Notes: a model not told the origin generated them from the letters alone. 44,532 nucleotides of DNA from Patescibacteria group bacterium (GCA_018818965.1 JAHJQX010000022.1:1-44532); one strand, 5' to 3'. Numbered from the stretch's first letter, positions 26,544 through 36,395 are shown. Numbers and translations are program-made.

Positions 26544-28001
26544 TTAAAATTTCGGTTTCTTACTATTCCAATCTGTCGCCAGTTCATAGGCGAGCGCTGT
26601 TTCCAAAATTGTCTCTTCTTGGTAGTAATTACCAATCATTTGTAATCCTACGGGGAGATCGTCGACAAAACCGCAGGGGAGAGAAAGGGCCGGCACACCA
26701 GCCACGTTAGCTGAAACAGTTAAAATATCATTGAGATACATCGCCAGTGGATCATCGGCCTTTTCCCCAATCTTGAAAGCAACATCAGGAACAGTCGGAG
26801 TGATCAACAAATCAAATTCTGCGAAAGCTTTTTTGAAATCTTCAATTATCTTAGTACGAACTTTCTGAGCCTTAGTGTAGTAGGCGTCATAATAGCCAGA
26901 GGACAGAGTATAAGTGCCAAGCATAATGCGCCGTTTGGGTTCATCGCCGAATCCTTCCGCTTTATTTTTTAAATAATTTTCGATTAATGTTTTGGTTTCC
27001 ACTTCCGCCGCCCGACCGTAGCGGATGCCGTCGTAGCGGGCTAGATTAGAGCTAGCCTCGGCTGGCATAATAATATAATAAGCAGGTAGAGAATATGATA
27101 AATTGGGCAGGCTAACCTCGTCGATTTTAGCGCCCAGCTTTTCTAGAGTATCTACAGCTTCCCCAACCAATTTTTTCACCTTTGGATTCAATCCTTTTAT
27201 AAAACATTCTTCGGGGATGCCGATTTTTTTTCCTTTTATTTGGGGAATGAGGTTGGTTAGATCGGGGGTAGCCTCGATAAAACTAGTCGAATCTTTCTCA
27301 TCATGACCAGCGATAGCACTAAAGATCCAGGCAGCATCGGTCACTGTTTTACCGAAGGGGCCAATTTGATCAAAGCTGGAAGCCAGAGCAGCCAATCCGT
27401 AGCGACTAACCCGACCGTAAGTACACTTCAAGCCGACAATCCCGCACAGGGAAGCTGGCTGTCTGATTGAACCACCAGTGTCTGACCCGAGTGCACCCAG
27501 ACACTGGTCAGCACAAACGGCGGCGGCTGAACCCCCAGATGATCCTCCCGGTACTCGTTCTAAATCCCAAGGATTTTTTACTACTCCAAAAGCAGAATTC
27601 TCTGTCGAGGAACCCATAGCAAATTCGTCAAGGTTGGTCTTGCCTATTATTACGGCGCCAGCTTCTTTTAGTTTGCGAATAACAGTGGCATCGTAGGCAG
27701 CGACGTAGTTTTCCAAAATTTTGGAGCCGCAGGTGTTTTTACTACCCGCCACTAGGATAGCGTCTTTAATGGCCAGTGGGATGCCAGTTAGAGGACCAAC
27801 TTTATTCTCAGCGATATTTTTGTCGGCATCTTCAGCTTGAGCCAAGGCTTCTTCGGCAGTCACCGTCAGGAAAGAGTTGAGTTGATCGTTAGTTTTTTGG
27901 ATGCGATCGAGACATGACTGGGTAAGCTCAACAGCCGATATTTCCTTTTCGCAGAGTTTGGTATGCGCCTCTTTGATTGTTAGGGTATTGAGAGTAGACA
28001 T
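26544..28001 (-). CDS. gatA: Aspartyl/glutamyl-tRNA amidotransferase subunit A
   Basis: About 485 aa. The amidase signature is complete: the lysine of KDAILVAGS, the serine-rich GGSSGGSAAAV loop and DTGGSIRQPASLCG provide the Ser-cisSer-Lys triad. GatA releases ammonia from glutamine and, with GatB and GatC, amidates Glu-tRNA(Gln) and/or Asp-tRNA(Asn). I start at ATG 28001, which overlaps the gatC stop by one base (TAATG); the ORF track extends ten codons upstream into gatC. gatB is not nearby. Confidence 0.95.
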   Translation of the reverse strand: MSTLNTLTIKEAHTKLCEKEISAVELTQSCLDRIQKTNDQLNSFLTVTAEEALAQAEDADKNIAENKVGPLTGIPLAIKDAILVAGSKNTCGSKILENYVAAYDATVIRKLKEAGAVIIGKTNLDEFAMGSSTENSAFGVVKNPWDLERVPGGSSGGSAAAVCADQCLGALGSDTGGSIRQPASLCGIVGLKCTYGRVSRYGLAALASSFDQIGPFGKTVTDAAWIFSAIAGHDEKDSTSFIEATPDLTNLIPQIKGKKIGIPEECFIKGLNPKVKKLVGEAVDTLEKLGAKIDEVSLPNLSYSLPAYYIIMPAEASSNLARYDGIRYGRAAEVETKTLIENYLKNKAEGFGDEPKRRIMLGTYTLSSGYYDAYYTKAQKVRTKIIEDFKKAFAEFDLLITPTVPDVAFKIGEKADDPLAMYLNDILTVSANVAGVPALSLPCGFVDDLPVGLQMIGNYYQEETILETALAYELATDWNSKKPKF

Positions 28002-28306
28002 TATTTTAAGACTGCTTTTACTTTTATACACTTGTCTTGGTTAGCGGGAGCGGCCTTGATGAGATCGGGGGAAGAATTAGCGGATCTAGCTTGATCGTGC
28101 CGCATAATGCTTTGTAATTGAGTAGCGTGAGCGGTGGGCTCAGCCTTTTCTGTATCAACCTCGTTTAATTTTCGCACGTATTCTAAAATCTCTGTCAGCT
28201 GAGCGCTGAAGGTCTTTTTATCTTTTTCGTTAAGCTCGATACGGGCTAGCTGAGCGATGTGCTCAACTTCCTCTTGCGAGATTTTCGTTTTTTGACTCGA
28301 GTTCAT
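28001..28306 (-). CDS. gatC: Aspartyl/glutamyl-tRNA amidotransferase subunit C
   Basis: 101 aa, normal for GatC. It has VEHIAQLARIELNEKD, ILEYVRKLNEVDTEKAEPTAH and the C-terminal belt region with MRHDQA. GatC stabilises the GatA-GatB pair by wrapping around it. It is translationally coupled to gatA (TAATG). The gene starts at ATG 28306, and the short gap to the divergent EamA gene must hold promoters for both. Confidence 0.93.
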   Translation of the reverse strand: MNSSQKTKISQEEVEHIAQLARIELNEKDKKTFSAQLTEILEYVRKLNEVDTEKAEPTAHATQLQSIMRHDQARSANSSPDLIKAAPANQDKCIKVKAVLK

Positions 28307-28415
28307 AATATTTACTTTTACTAAGGTAGTTTATCATGCTTGAAATAACAAGACAATTAGTTTCAAGATAGCTTTTCTTGCAGTATACTGAGAATGTTAG
28401 CGAAAATTAAAATTG

Positions 28416-29291
28416 ATGACTTGGATATTTTTATCTATTCTCGCGGCTCTAATTTTCACCGCTGCTTATTTTGTTGATAAGTTCTTTGTTAGCACTAGCA
28501 TCAAGAACCCTTACGTTGCCACTGTCATTTCTTGTGCAGCCACCTCTTTGTTCTTTTCTGCCACCTCTCTAGTAGCAGGTAAGCTAGTTTTAGCCGTACC
28601 AGAAATTTTAATATCATTAGCAGCAGGTATAGCTAATAGCTTGGGAGTATTAATATACTATCATGTAATGAAAAGAGAGGAAGTATCACGCTTCATCCCA
28701 GTATTATCTTTAGTGCCGGTATTTACTTTATTTTTCTCCTTTCTATTTCTGGGTGAGAGTTTTTCCGGGATGGTTTATCTCGGGATTATCTTAATTATTA
28801 GTGGTTCTTTTTTAATTTCTCTAAAAAAGGTTTCTCATGTGCTAAAGCCGCAAGCTACTTTTGGTTTGGCCATTATAACTACTTTGCTTTGGGGGATGAA
28901 AAACGCCTTAATTAGGTTGGGGACAAGTTCAGCTGATGTTTGGGCAGTCAATTTTTGGATTGGGATCGGAGCAGGCTTAATGGCTCTGATATTTTTTATC
29001 TACCGAGGTCAACCACAGGGGAAAGAAGAAAAAAGGGGAGCGTGGCGATTATCCATTGCTCACGTATTCTTAGCCCCTTCATTCATAGTAGTAACCGCAG
29101 CTCTAGCCAGAGGACCGGCGGCTCTGGTCTCGTCCTTAATACAGTCTAAATTAGTTTTTACTTTTTTTATTTCGCTTTTCCTAGTGAAGTTTTTACCCCG
29201 GATTTTAAGAGAGAATATGCAGGGGAAGGTATTAGTGCAGAAGATTGTTGCTACCGGGTTGATTATCGGAGGAGCGTTGTTGATTATTTAA
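28416..29291 (+). CDS. DMT superfamily (EamA-like) transporter, third copy
   Basis: About 291 aa with ten hydrophobic helices in two repeats, including 'GIANSLGVLIYYHVMKREEVS' and 'P.fTLFFSFLFLGE' near the end of the first repeat. I use ATG 28416 rather than the TTG one codon earlier. A TATACT box at 28384-28389 could be its promoter. Its 3' end overlaps the 3' end of ligA by 8 nt, tail to tail, with no terminator between them. Substrate unknown. Confidence 0.8.
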   Translation: MTWIFLSILAALIFTAAYFVDKFFVSTSIKNPYVATVISCAATSLFFSATSLVAGKLVLAVPEILISLAAGIANSLGVLIYYHVMKREEVSRFIPVLSLVPVFTLFFSFLFLGESFSGMVYLGIILIISGSFLISLKKVSHVLKPQATFGLAIITTLLWGMKNALIRLGTSSADVWAVNFWIGIGAGLMALIFFIYRGQPQGKEEKRGAWRLSIAHVFLAPSFIVVTAALARGPAALVSSLIQSKLVFTFFISLFLVKFLPRILRENMQGKVLVQKIVATGLIIGGALLII

Positions 29292-31332
29292 TCATGGTGG
29301 CTAACTTGGCTTCGGCTATAATTTCTACTCCCAATTTCTGTGCTTTCTCATATTTTGATCCCGGATCTTTACCAACGATCACGTAGTCAGTCTTTTTGCT
29401 AACCGAGCTGGAAATATTACCCCCTGCGTCTCTGATCAATTTCTTAGCTTCCTCCCGACTCATGTTTTCTAGCGAACCAGTGAGGACGAAAGTCTGGCCG
29501 GCTAATTTTTTGGCGGTAGGTTTGGTTTTTTGCGGGGAAACGCCAGCTTTAAGTAGTTTGGCTAGCAACGCTTGGTTTTTTTGATCTTGAAAATATTTAT
29601 GGATACTAGCCGCGACCACCTCACCAACATCATGAATAGCCGCTAATTCCTCTCGGGACGCCCGCTGTAGTTTTTCCAGACTACCGTAATATTCCGCTAG
29701 ATCATAAGCCGTTTCTTCACCGACGTGACGGATACCGAGGGCGTATAAAAAACGGCCGAACTCGATATTTTTTCGGTCGTTGATCGCTTTAATAATATTA
29801 GCGGCTGATTTTTCCGCAAAACGTTCGAGCGGGACCAAATCTCCTTCTTTTAAAGTAAAAATGTCAGCTGCGTCTTGGATGAGGTCATTTTCGATTAGTT
29901 GGTCGATTATTTTCGGGCCGAGACCTTCGATATCAAAACCTTTTTTGGAAATAAAATGGGTAAGATTACGCCAAAAACGAGCGTAGCAGTTGGGATTGGT
30001 GCAGTAACAATTGACTTCACCCTCAGGTTTTTTGACCGGGGAGTCACAAACCGGACACTTTTTAGGCATGGAGAATTTCTGCTTGGCGCCGGTACGCATT
30101 TTGGGTAACACCTTGATGATATCAGGGATAACGTCACCGGCACGTTGGATTATAACGGTATCACCCAGGCGTACATCAAGCCGCTCGATCTCCTCTTCAT
30201 TGTGCAAAGTAGCGTGAGTAACGGTTACTCCACCTACCAGGACTGGTTCGAGAACGGCCACCGGAGTAAGGGTACCGGTGCGTCCAACTTGAATTTTAAT
30301 ATCCTTGACAGTCGTAGTGGCTTCCAGGCCGGGGAATTTATAGGCGATGGCACCGCGTGGGGCTTTGCCAACTATACCGAGCTGACCACGTAATTTATCG
30401 TCATTTACAATAACTACCACCCCGTCTATTTCATAATCAAGGCCGTCTCTTTGTTTACCCAACTTTTCATAATAAGAAAATACGGCGTTGAGATTTTTAG
30501 CATAGGCAGTCAGAGGATTAGTGCGAAAACCAAGCTGTTCTAAGATGATGTGTTCTTGCTGGTGATTAGTCTGCCCAAGATTAGTAGCGACACTATAGAG
30601 AAAACATTTTAGCTTACGAGCCGCCGCAATCTTAGGATCGAGTTGACGAATAGAGCCAGCAGCGACGTTGCGGGGGTTGGCATAGGGCGGTAAATCTTTC
30701 TGAACACGTTTTTTGTTCAGTGACGCAAAGTCATTCTTAGCCAAATAGACCTCACCGCGAATCTCGAGACGTGATTTAGAAACGTCAAAATTTTGCAGAA
30801 TTTCATCGACAGCTAGGTTAGCTGATTTTTGGTCTGATAATTTAAGTTCGATTTTTAATGGAATGCTCTCGATCGTTTTCAAGTTATGGGTAACATCTTC
30901 ACCTATTTTACCGTTACCACGCGTGGAGCCCTCGACAAACACACCATTTTCGTAGATAAGTGAAATAGCTAGCCCGTCAATCTTAGGTTCGCAGTAAAAA
31001 TCAAATTGTTCCTCCCGTTCCAAATGGCGCTGTAGACGCTCGATCCAGTCTTCCATGTCTTGTTCGGAGAAGGCATCGTTAAAAGATAGCATGGGAACAT
31101 CATGCGTAACTTTTCGGAATTCTTCTAGTGGATGACCACTAACGCGTTGAGTAGGGGAATCAGGTGTGATTAGGTCAGGATATTGCTGTTCAAGTTTTTC
31201 TAGCTCATTTTTCAGCGAATCCAAAGCCGCATCCGAAATTTCTTGAGTGTCGCGGATATGATAAAGATAGCGATGATGGTTGATCTCCACTTTGAGCTTT
31301 TCTATGCGATTTTTGGCGTCGGATTTGTTCAT
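29284..31332 (-). CDS. ligA: NAD-dependent DNA ligase
   Basis: About 682 aa, full length. Domains in order: Ia (NAD binding, HHRYLYH), adenylation domain with the nucleophile Lys117 in EPKIDG, OB fold, a four-cysteine zinc finger (CPVCDS .. CYCTNPNCYARF), helix-hairpin-helix repeats and a C-terminal BRCT domain (AGQTFVLTGSLENMSREEAKKLI). It seals nicks in replication and repair using NAD+. I choose ATG 31332; the ORF track starts at GTG 31353, which falls inside the arm of hairpin B2. Confidence 0.95.
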   Translation of the reverse strand: MNKSDAKNRIEKLKVEINHHRYLYHIRDTQEISDAALDSLKNELEKLEQQYPDLITPDSPTQRVSGHPLEEFRKVTHDVPMLSFNDAFSEQDMEDWIERLQRHLEREEQFDFYCEPKIDGLAISLIYENGVFVEGSTRGNGKIGEDVTHNLKTIESIPLKIELKLSDQKSANLAVDEILQNFDVSKSRLEIRGEVYLAKNDFASLNKKRVQKDLPPYANPRNVAAGSIRQLDPKIAAARKLKCFLYSVATNLGQTNHQQEHIILEQLGFRTNPLTAYAKNLNAVFSYYEKLGKQRDGLDYEIDGVVVIVNDDKLRGQLGIVGKAPRGAIAYKFPGLEATTTVKDIKIQVGRTGTLTPVAVLEPVLVGGVTVTHATLHNEEEIERLDVRLGDTVIIQRAGDVIPDIIKVLPKMRTGAKQKFSMPKKCPVCDSPVKKPEGEVNCYCTNPNCYARFWRNLTHFISKKGFDIEGLGPKIIDQLIENDLIQDAADIFTLKEGDLVPLERFAEKSAANIIKAINDRKNIEFGRFLYALGIRHVGEETAYDLAEYYGSLEKLQRASREELAAIHDVGEVVAASIHKYFQDQKNQALLAKLLKAGVSPQKTKPTAKKLAGQTFVLTGSLENMSREEAKKLIRDAGGNISSSVSKKTDYVIVGKDPGSKYEKAQKLGVEIIAEAKLATMIK

Positions 31333-31344
31333 GGGGTTATAAGA

Positions 31345-31510
31345 TAAAATCACTTGGCTATGCTGGAGAAAATCATAGGGAAGCCGAGCGGGCTTGCCAG
31401 CTTGCTTGTGCCTGTCCGCTCAGCTCTGCTTCGCAAAGCGGGTGAACGAGCCGGCGCGAGCAGGCCAGGGAAATCTGACGTGTTTTTGCGGTATAGCTAA
31501 GTGATTATAT
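31345..31510 (-). repeat. Family B palindromic intergenic element, copy B2
   Basis: Outer inverted repeat: AATCACTTGGCTATGC on the left pairs with GGTATAGCTAAGTGATT on the right; inside, GAGAAAA pairs with TTTTTGC-type sequence. It shares TATGCTGGAGAAAA at the same position as B1, while the outermost arm is different but still self-complementary. The interior is GC-rich. The right end overlaps the pilD stop codon (TAA within TATAATCACTT on the minus strand), and the left end reaches almost to the ligA start. Confidence 0.8.
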
Positions 31511-32314
31511 GTTTAACATACTTAAATACCAACTCACAATCTCTTGCCCCCACAGCAGGCAAATGAAAGTCGCAACAGTTAAGAATGTTCCAAACGGCAC
31601 CTGACTTTTCCATTTTTTCTGTTTAGCGATGATAAGTCCTATGCCAACTAGTGATCCACCAACAAAAGCGATAAATAGAGCCAATAAAGAGACTGGCCAG
31701 CCTAGCAGAGCTCCCAGGAAAAGACCCAACTTAACATCGCCCCAGCCCATACCCTTACCCTTAGTAAAAAATATTATTAGAGCGAAAAACCCGCCAACCA
31801 GGGCACTACCGATTAAGGCTTGGAGCCAGTTGACACTGGGGCTGAAGAAACTAAAGGCCAACGCCAAGACGGTTGCGGGCAAGACAACCCGATCGGGAAT
31901 GAGGTAGTGTTTGAGATCGTAGGTAAAAATGATAATGAGGAGAGCCGTAAATATCCAGTAACAAACTACTAACGGCCAGTTGCTAGTAAGCAGAATTTGT
32001 GATGTGGTGCTGGTTAGTAAGTCAAATGATTGGAATTTTAAACATATCAGTAAAAAAGCTAGAGTCGTTGCCAACTCAACCAACGGATATTGCCAGGAGA
32101 TTTTTTTATTACAGTAACGACATCTACCTTTTTGGGCGATGAAACTGAAGAGGGGAACGAGATCGATAAATTTAAGATCATGCCTACACCGCGGGCAAAA
32201 AGATCGTCCCCGCACCACTGATTTTTTTATCTTGAGGCGGTAAATAACGGCGTTAAGAAAACTCCCGATTATTAGGCCGAAAACTACAACTATAATTAGA
32301 GTGATGATTAACAC
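31505..32314 (-). CDS. pilD: Prepilin peptidase / N-methyltransferase (A24 family)
   Basis: 269 aa. The N-terminal methyltransferase region has two CxxC pairs (CPRCRHDL and CRYCNKKI), probably zinc-binding. The peptidase part has several membrane helices and the two catalytic aspartates, in TYDLKHYLIPDR and GMGWGDVKLGLFLG (G-x-G-D). It cleaves the leader of type IV prepilins and methylates the new N-terminus at the inner face of the membrane. The pseudopilin gene is 15 nt upstream in the same operon and is an obvious substrate. Confidence 0.93.
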   Translation of the reverse strand: MLIITLIIVVVFGLIIGSFLNAVIYRLKIKKSVVRGRSFCPRCRHDLKFIDLVPLFSFIAQKGRCRYCNKKISWQYPLVELATTLAFLLICLKFQSFDLLTSTTSQILLTSNWPLVVCYWIFTALLIIIFTYDLKHYLIPDRVVLPATVLALAFSFFSPSVNWLQALIGSALVGGFFALIIFFTKGKGMGWGDVKLGLFLGALLGWPVSLLALFIAFVGGSLVGIGLIIAKQKKWKSQVPFGTFLTVATFICLLWGQEIVSWYLSMLNI

Positions 32315-32329
32315 GATGTAGTAATTTTA

Positions 32330-32734
32330 TTAAATACAATTGCTGCCAGCTGGTCGACAGCCATCCTGGCTACAGGTGAAGTAGTCTCCCAGTTCTAAAT
32401 CTGCTCCCACGCAGTACAGTTGGTTATTGCCAGTGTTGTTAGTCCAGGCGTAGTTACCATTTTGGGGGTCAGTTGGTACAGCAGTCATGTAGGTGTTGCC
32501 AGCAGCTGTAATTGAAGGGGGGATAGTAATACCAGTGGGATAAGCCTGGTTGTCGTCGTAAGCCATTTCCATCGCTAAACTTATCTGTCGCAGATCGCTT
32601 TGACGGTTAGAATCTCGCCCTTTTTGCCTAGTGCGCACCAAAGAAGTCAAAACCAACCCTGCCAATATGCCGATAATCGCTATTACAACTAGTAACTCAA
32701 CTAAGGTGAAGCCTGTTTGACCGTGTTTCTTCAT
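32330..32734 (-). CDS. Type IV pilin-like / pseudopilin protein
   Basis: 134 aa from ATG 32734. It has the prepilin leader MKKHGQTG followed by FTLVELLVVIAIIGILAGLVL, with Gly at -1, Phe at +1 and Glu at +5 as required for PilD cleavage and assembly. The soluble part has a ...QYDLRQISLAMEMAYDDN...YPTG-type pattern and a C-terminal disulfide-type CSQDGCRPAGSNC. I reject the ORF-track start at 32791 because the prepilin leader begins at residue 20 of it. It is probably a pilin of a type IV pilus or competence-like fibre; the ATPase and platform genes are not in view. Confidence 0.9.
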   Translation of the reverse strand: MKKHGQTGFTLVELLVVIAIIGILAGLVLTSLVRTRQKGRDSNRQSDLRQISLAMEMAYDDNQAYPTGITIPPSITAAGNTYMTAVPTDPQNGNYAWTNNTGNNQLYCVGADLELGDYFTCSQDGCRPAGSNCI

Positions 32735-32837
32735 GTGACTGTCTTTAAGCTCATTTTTAGTTATTTTAGTTGCATTTCTTTTATTATGCAATAAGATAGG
32801 CTTTATAGTAATTTTATCTTTGCAAAATTTATTTTAC

Positions 32838-32846
32838 TGCTATAAT
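32838..32846 (+). promoter_or_regulatory. Extended -10 promoter of the LamG protein gene
   Basis: TGCTATAAT (TG-n-TATAAT) lies 46 nt before the ATG at 32893. A TTTGCA sequence about 16 nt upstream may serve as a weak -35 box. Confidence 0.6.
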
Positions 32847-32892
32847 GTGGAGCCTTGACGTGGTGGATTTATTTTTAATAAGAATTACCTAA

Positions 32893-35800
32893 ATGACTGA
32901 AGATAACAGATCAATTGACTCACAAGCAAAGGCCGATCTCAAGAAACTATTAGCTACTTACGGCCAGCTAAATAATCCTTTCTCAAAGTTAATAGTTAAA
33001 TTAAGACATTTTGGGCAGTGGGCGGTAAAATTGCTGGTACCTGATTTTCTGGTGGGGCATCCAAATTTGTTTGACAATTTAAAAACTTTACGTTGTCACC
33101 CGCGTTTCAAGCCATTGAGAATGTTATTAATCAGCTGGCTAATTCTCACTTTGATTGTTGGTACCTCAGGAGTTTACGTTTTACATAAAGCGCCAGATTC
33201 GATTGCCGCTGGAGCGCAGTGGCTATTTGAATCGGCCGACGATTATGCTTTTGATTCTAATAAGGTAGAAATCTCATCGGGATCAGCCAAGCTAAGTCAA
33301 GTAGATCAAACTGATAATGATTTTGCCGCTAGCGGTTTTGGTGGTGGGAAGCAATTAAATACAGAATGGGATTCAGCTGGCAGCAGTCTTGTTTTAGATA
33401 CCACCGGCCGCGAAAGTGGCAATGGAGATTTTACTTCCCGGGTGATTGATGCGGGCGGAGAAGTCGCTTGGGATAATATTAACTGGACTCCTTTGCGACC
33501 TTATGGCCGTGAGTTGCCAAATAACCAAGCAGTCGAGACTGGTTACGCTGCCGGCAATGCTGATATGTCTAAAAATGAAATGTTGTATCATCTTGATGAG
33601 ATCGCAGGCACCCTGGCCAACAGTGGTGGCGAGGGTGCAGACGGTACAGCTTATAACGAAGTGATTTATGGCGCGGAGGGGAAGTTTAACTCTGGCCTTT
33701 ATTTTGATGGCAAAGATGACTATGTTGCTCTCGATAAGCACTATAGTAAAAAGGGAGAGATTGCCAAGCTAACAACTTGTGCTTGGTTTAAAGCGGCTCC
33801 CGGCGAAGGTGGTTGGTCACTAATTGATTTTGACCGTTCTGAATATTACAACTTGGAAGTGGGTTGGAATAATCGCAGTACTGATGTAGTGAATTTTGCT
33901 ACTCGGGGACAATCAGGGGGAATTAATGACCTGCGCGGAAAAACAAATATCCGAGACAGCAAATGGCATCTAGCTTGTGGCGTCTATGATGGCAAGGATA
34001 AAATTATTTATGTTGACGGTAGAGAAGATAGTCGCACACAGAATCCACACGAAGGAGAAAAATTAGGCAGTGGGGCAACTCGTTACGGCTTTATTGGTGA
34101 TGGCTCAGAAGCGACTAGTTTTAATGGCAGTCGCAATCAAGTATATTTTAAAGGTAATATTGATGAGGTAGCTGTTTATCATGATGCTTTGTCGCCAGTG
34201 ACAATTCTTGATCAATATTTGCGGGGAGCTTTGCAGTTAAAATTTCAAGTGCGTTCTTGTGATGATGATAAATGTACAGACGAGAATTTTGTCGGACCGG
34301 ATGGTTTGACGGGGAGTTATTATACTGATACTGGCAATGTTTCCTCAATGTCTGACATATCGCTAGCTGGTATTAAGAATAATCGTTATTTCCAATATAA
34401 GGTTTACCTGTCTACTGATAATCCTGAATATACATCCGGGATTGGTCAGGTTTCTGTCGGGCCAATCCACTATCCAGCTGATTCTCCAAGTATAATTAGT
34501 AAATACCCAGCGCCGCAGTACAATAAACTGGATAGTTTTACCAGCCAGCTGGGCAAGGACAATGAAGGAACGGTAAAATATCAGCTATCTAATAATAGTA
34601 CCGATTGGTATTATCATGATGGCAGGCAGTGGTCATTAGCGTCAGCTCCAGATCAAGCCAATACTGATAAAAGAATTAGCAAGGAAATTAGTAATTTCCC
34701 GGAAGAAGTCGGAGCTGGCAACTTTTACTTTAAGGCTCTTTTGCAATCTGATGGAATACAGTCAGTGGAACTTGAGAGCCTAAATGTGGATTATTCTTTA
34801 GAGGAAGAGAAGGATGAAAAAGAGAAAGATAAAGACAAAGATGAGCCTAAAGACAAGGAGCCGAAAGAAGAGCCAGAGGATGACAGTGACAACAAAGATG
34901 ATGAAGAGGATAGCGAGCAGAAAGAGGAAGAAGAACCAACAGATCCTGATCAATCGGATGATGATGAATCTCAAAATGAGGATCAGCAAGACAATGACAG
35001 CGAAAATACCCAAGAGGAGCAGGATACTAATGACAGTAGCGACAAAGATACGCAAGACGAAAAGAAAGAAGACCAGGATAGTACCACTGATAAAACAAAA
35101 GATGACAGCCAAAAAAACGACGGTGGACCTAACACTTCGTCTTCAACTGACTCAACTAAACAAGAAGGAACAACCAATACTATCACCCAACGATCTTACA
35201 CTAATTCATCCTCAACAACGACATCTTCTCGGGTTGATACTAGTAGTGACAATTCCGATGATAATCTCAATTCAGCCGAGCTAGAAGACATTAAAAAGGA
35301 AGTTAATAATCTGTTAGCGGAAATAGAAGATTTAGAAATACAGGAGAAAGAATTAAATGGAAAGTTAGAGCAGATTAGTACAGTCAGTACCGTTGACGTT
35401 TCTAAGTTATTAGCTGATTTGCAAGTCGTTAGCCGTAAAATTGAGGTAGAAATTGGTGATTTGGTAGACAAAAATGATGTCATTGTTAATATTTTAACTC
35501 TTCCTAGTTCTAATTCAGCTAGCTTGGAAGAAGTGCGTAACAAAACATTAGATTTACAGGCGCTATTGGACAACATTAGTTACCTTCGAAGTAATGGCCA
35601 AGCACCGGCTACCACCCTCTGGTATACTTTTGGCTCAATTACTTTTAATATTCTGTTAACTAATCCTACTAGTGAAGAAAAGGATGTATTTTACAAAACA
35701 TGCCTACCGGAAGAAGTAAGAGCTGAGCACGTTTTGCAAGCTGATGGGGACTTGAATCTAGAATACAGTGAAGAGAATCAATGTCTAACGGTAGCAGTAA

Positions 35801-36339
35801 TCGATAAAATCGCTTCCCGGGGAAGTAAGGTGAAAAAGGTAGAAGTGGAAGATCTCTGGTCGATAACGGCTGTTGAATTAACTGATTGGCAGAAAAAGAC
35901 TGAGGATCTAGCAAATGAATTACAGAGCACTATGTATGCTAGCCGAGCGGGAGAGTTAAAGAAAGATAATCTTGATCGTTTGCGTAAAATTAGAGAGAAG
36001 CAAAAAGAAGATACTCATACTCCTCAGGAACACATTTTATCTTATCGAGAAACAAAAGGTGATTATGATCAGGTGAAAGCTAATGTGGCCGAATTAGAGA
36101 AGTTAAAAAAAGATCTAGCGGGATTTGGCGCTCTAGCGGCTCAGATAGGGAGAGCTAAAAAGTTTGCCAAGAGCGGGATTTACGCTGTCATAGCTTCGGG
36201 ATTGTTTCTGCTTATATTTGTAATTTATCGTATGTGGAAACATCAGATGGAGTTAGTAGCAGCCGCGATGTCAGTTAACACTGAAACTTTGTCATTTATT
36301 AAAAATCAGCGTCCCCCAATAATTAGGAAGAAAAAATAA
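32893..36339 (+). CDS. Large surface protein: LamG/ConA-like domain, acidic linker, coiled coil and membrane helix
   Basis: 1148 aa. A cytoplasmic N-terminus leads to a membrane helix near 75-93 (LLISWLILTLIVGTSGVYVL). A LamG-type lectin-like domain lies at about 230-445 (GLYFDGKDDYVAL .. FKGNIDEVAVYHDAL), then another beta-rich region. A highly acidic Glu/Asp/Lys/Ser linker (about 635-750) and a Ser/Thr-rich stretch follow, then a coiled coil (about 795-845). A final membrane helix is near 1102-1122 (GIYAVIASGLFLLIFVIYRMW). LamG domains bind glycans, so it may act in attachment to a host or surface. Both ends look membrane-anchored, so the middle part is the exposed one. The glycoside hydrolase follows after 84 nt. 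Confidence 0.7.
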   Translation: MTEDNRSIDSQAKADLKKLLATYGQLNNPFSKLIVKLRHFGQWAVKLLVPDFLVGHPNLFDNLKTLRCHPRFKPLRMLLISWLILTLIVGTSGVYVLHKAPDSIAAGAQWLFESADDYAFDSNKVEISSGSAKLSQVDQTDNDFAASGFGGGKQLNTEWDSAGSSLVLDTTGRESGNGDFTSRVIDAGGEVAWDNINWTPLRPYGRELPNNQAVETGYAAGNADMSKNEMLYHLDEIAGTLANSGGEGADGTAYNEVIYGAEGKFNSGLYFDGKDDYVALDKHYSKKGEIAKLTTCAWFKAAPGEGGWSLIDFDRSEYYNLEVGWNNRSTDVVNFATRGQSGGINDLRGKTNIRDSKWHLACGVYDGKDKIIYVDGREDSRTQNPHEGEKLGSGATRYGFIGDGSEATSFNGSRNQVYFKGNIDEVAVYHDALSPVTILDQYLRGALQLKFQVRSCDDDKCTDENFVGPDGLTGSYYTDTGNVSSMSDISLAGIKNNRYFQYKVYLSTDNPEYTSGIGQVSVGPIHYPADSPSIISKYPAPQYNKLDSFTSQLGKDNEGTVKYQLSNNSTDWYYHDGRQWSLASAPDQANTDKRISKEISNFPEEVGAGNFYFKALLQSDGIQSVELESLNVDYSLEEEKDEKEKDKDKDEPKDKEPKEEPEDDSDNKDDEEDSEQKEEEEPTDPDQSDDDESQNEDQQDNDSENTQEEQDTNDSSDKDTQDEKKEDQDSTTDKTKDDSQKNDGGPNTSSSTDSTKQEGTTNTITQRSYTNSSSTTTSSRVDTSSDNSDDNLNSAELEDIKKEVNNLLAEIEDLEIQEKELNGKLEQISTVSTVDVSKLLADLQVVSRKIEVEIGDLVDKNDVIVNILTLPSSNSASLEEVRNKTLDLQALLDNISYLRSNGQAPATTLWYTFGSITFNILLTNPTSEEKDVFYKTCLPEEVRAEHVLQADGDLNLEYSEENQCLTVAVIDKIASRGSKVKKVEVEDLWSITAVELTDWQKKTEDLANELQSTMYASRAGELKKDNLDRLRKIREKQKEDTHTPQEHILSYRETKGDYDQVKANVAELEKLKKDLAGFGALAAQIGRAKKFAKSGIYAVIASGLFLLIFVIYRMWKHQMELVAAAMSVNTETLSFIKNQRPPIIRKKK

Positions 36340-36386
36340 ATTTTTAGTAAGTGGGGGAATTCTATCTCCTTCCCCTAGTCTTAATC

Positions 36387-36395
36387 TGCTATAAT
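36387..36395 (+). promoter_or_regulatory. Extended -10 promoter of the glycoside hydrolase gene
   Basis: TGCTATAAT, 28 nt before ATG 36424. Just before it GGGGAA..TTCCCC (about 36353-36376) forms a small hairpin that could end the LamG transcript, but it lacks a T-run. Confidence 0.6.

Noticed and set aside
34798-35284. Overlapping frames on both strands in the acidic region of the LamG protein
   Set aside because: Low-complexity Glu/Asp/Lys codons keep several other frames open; they encode repetitive Lys/Arg/Met or hydrophobic strings.
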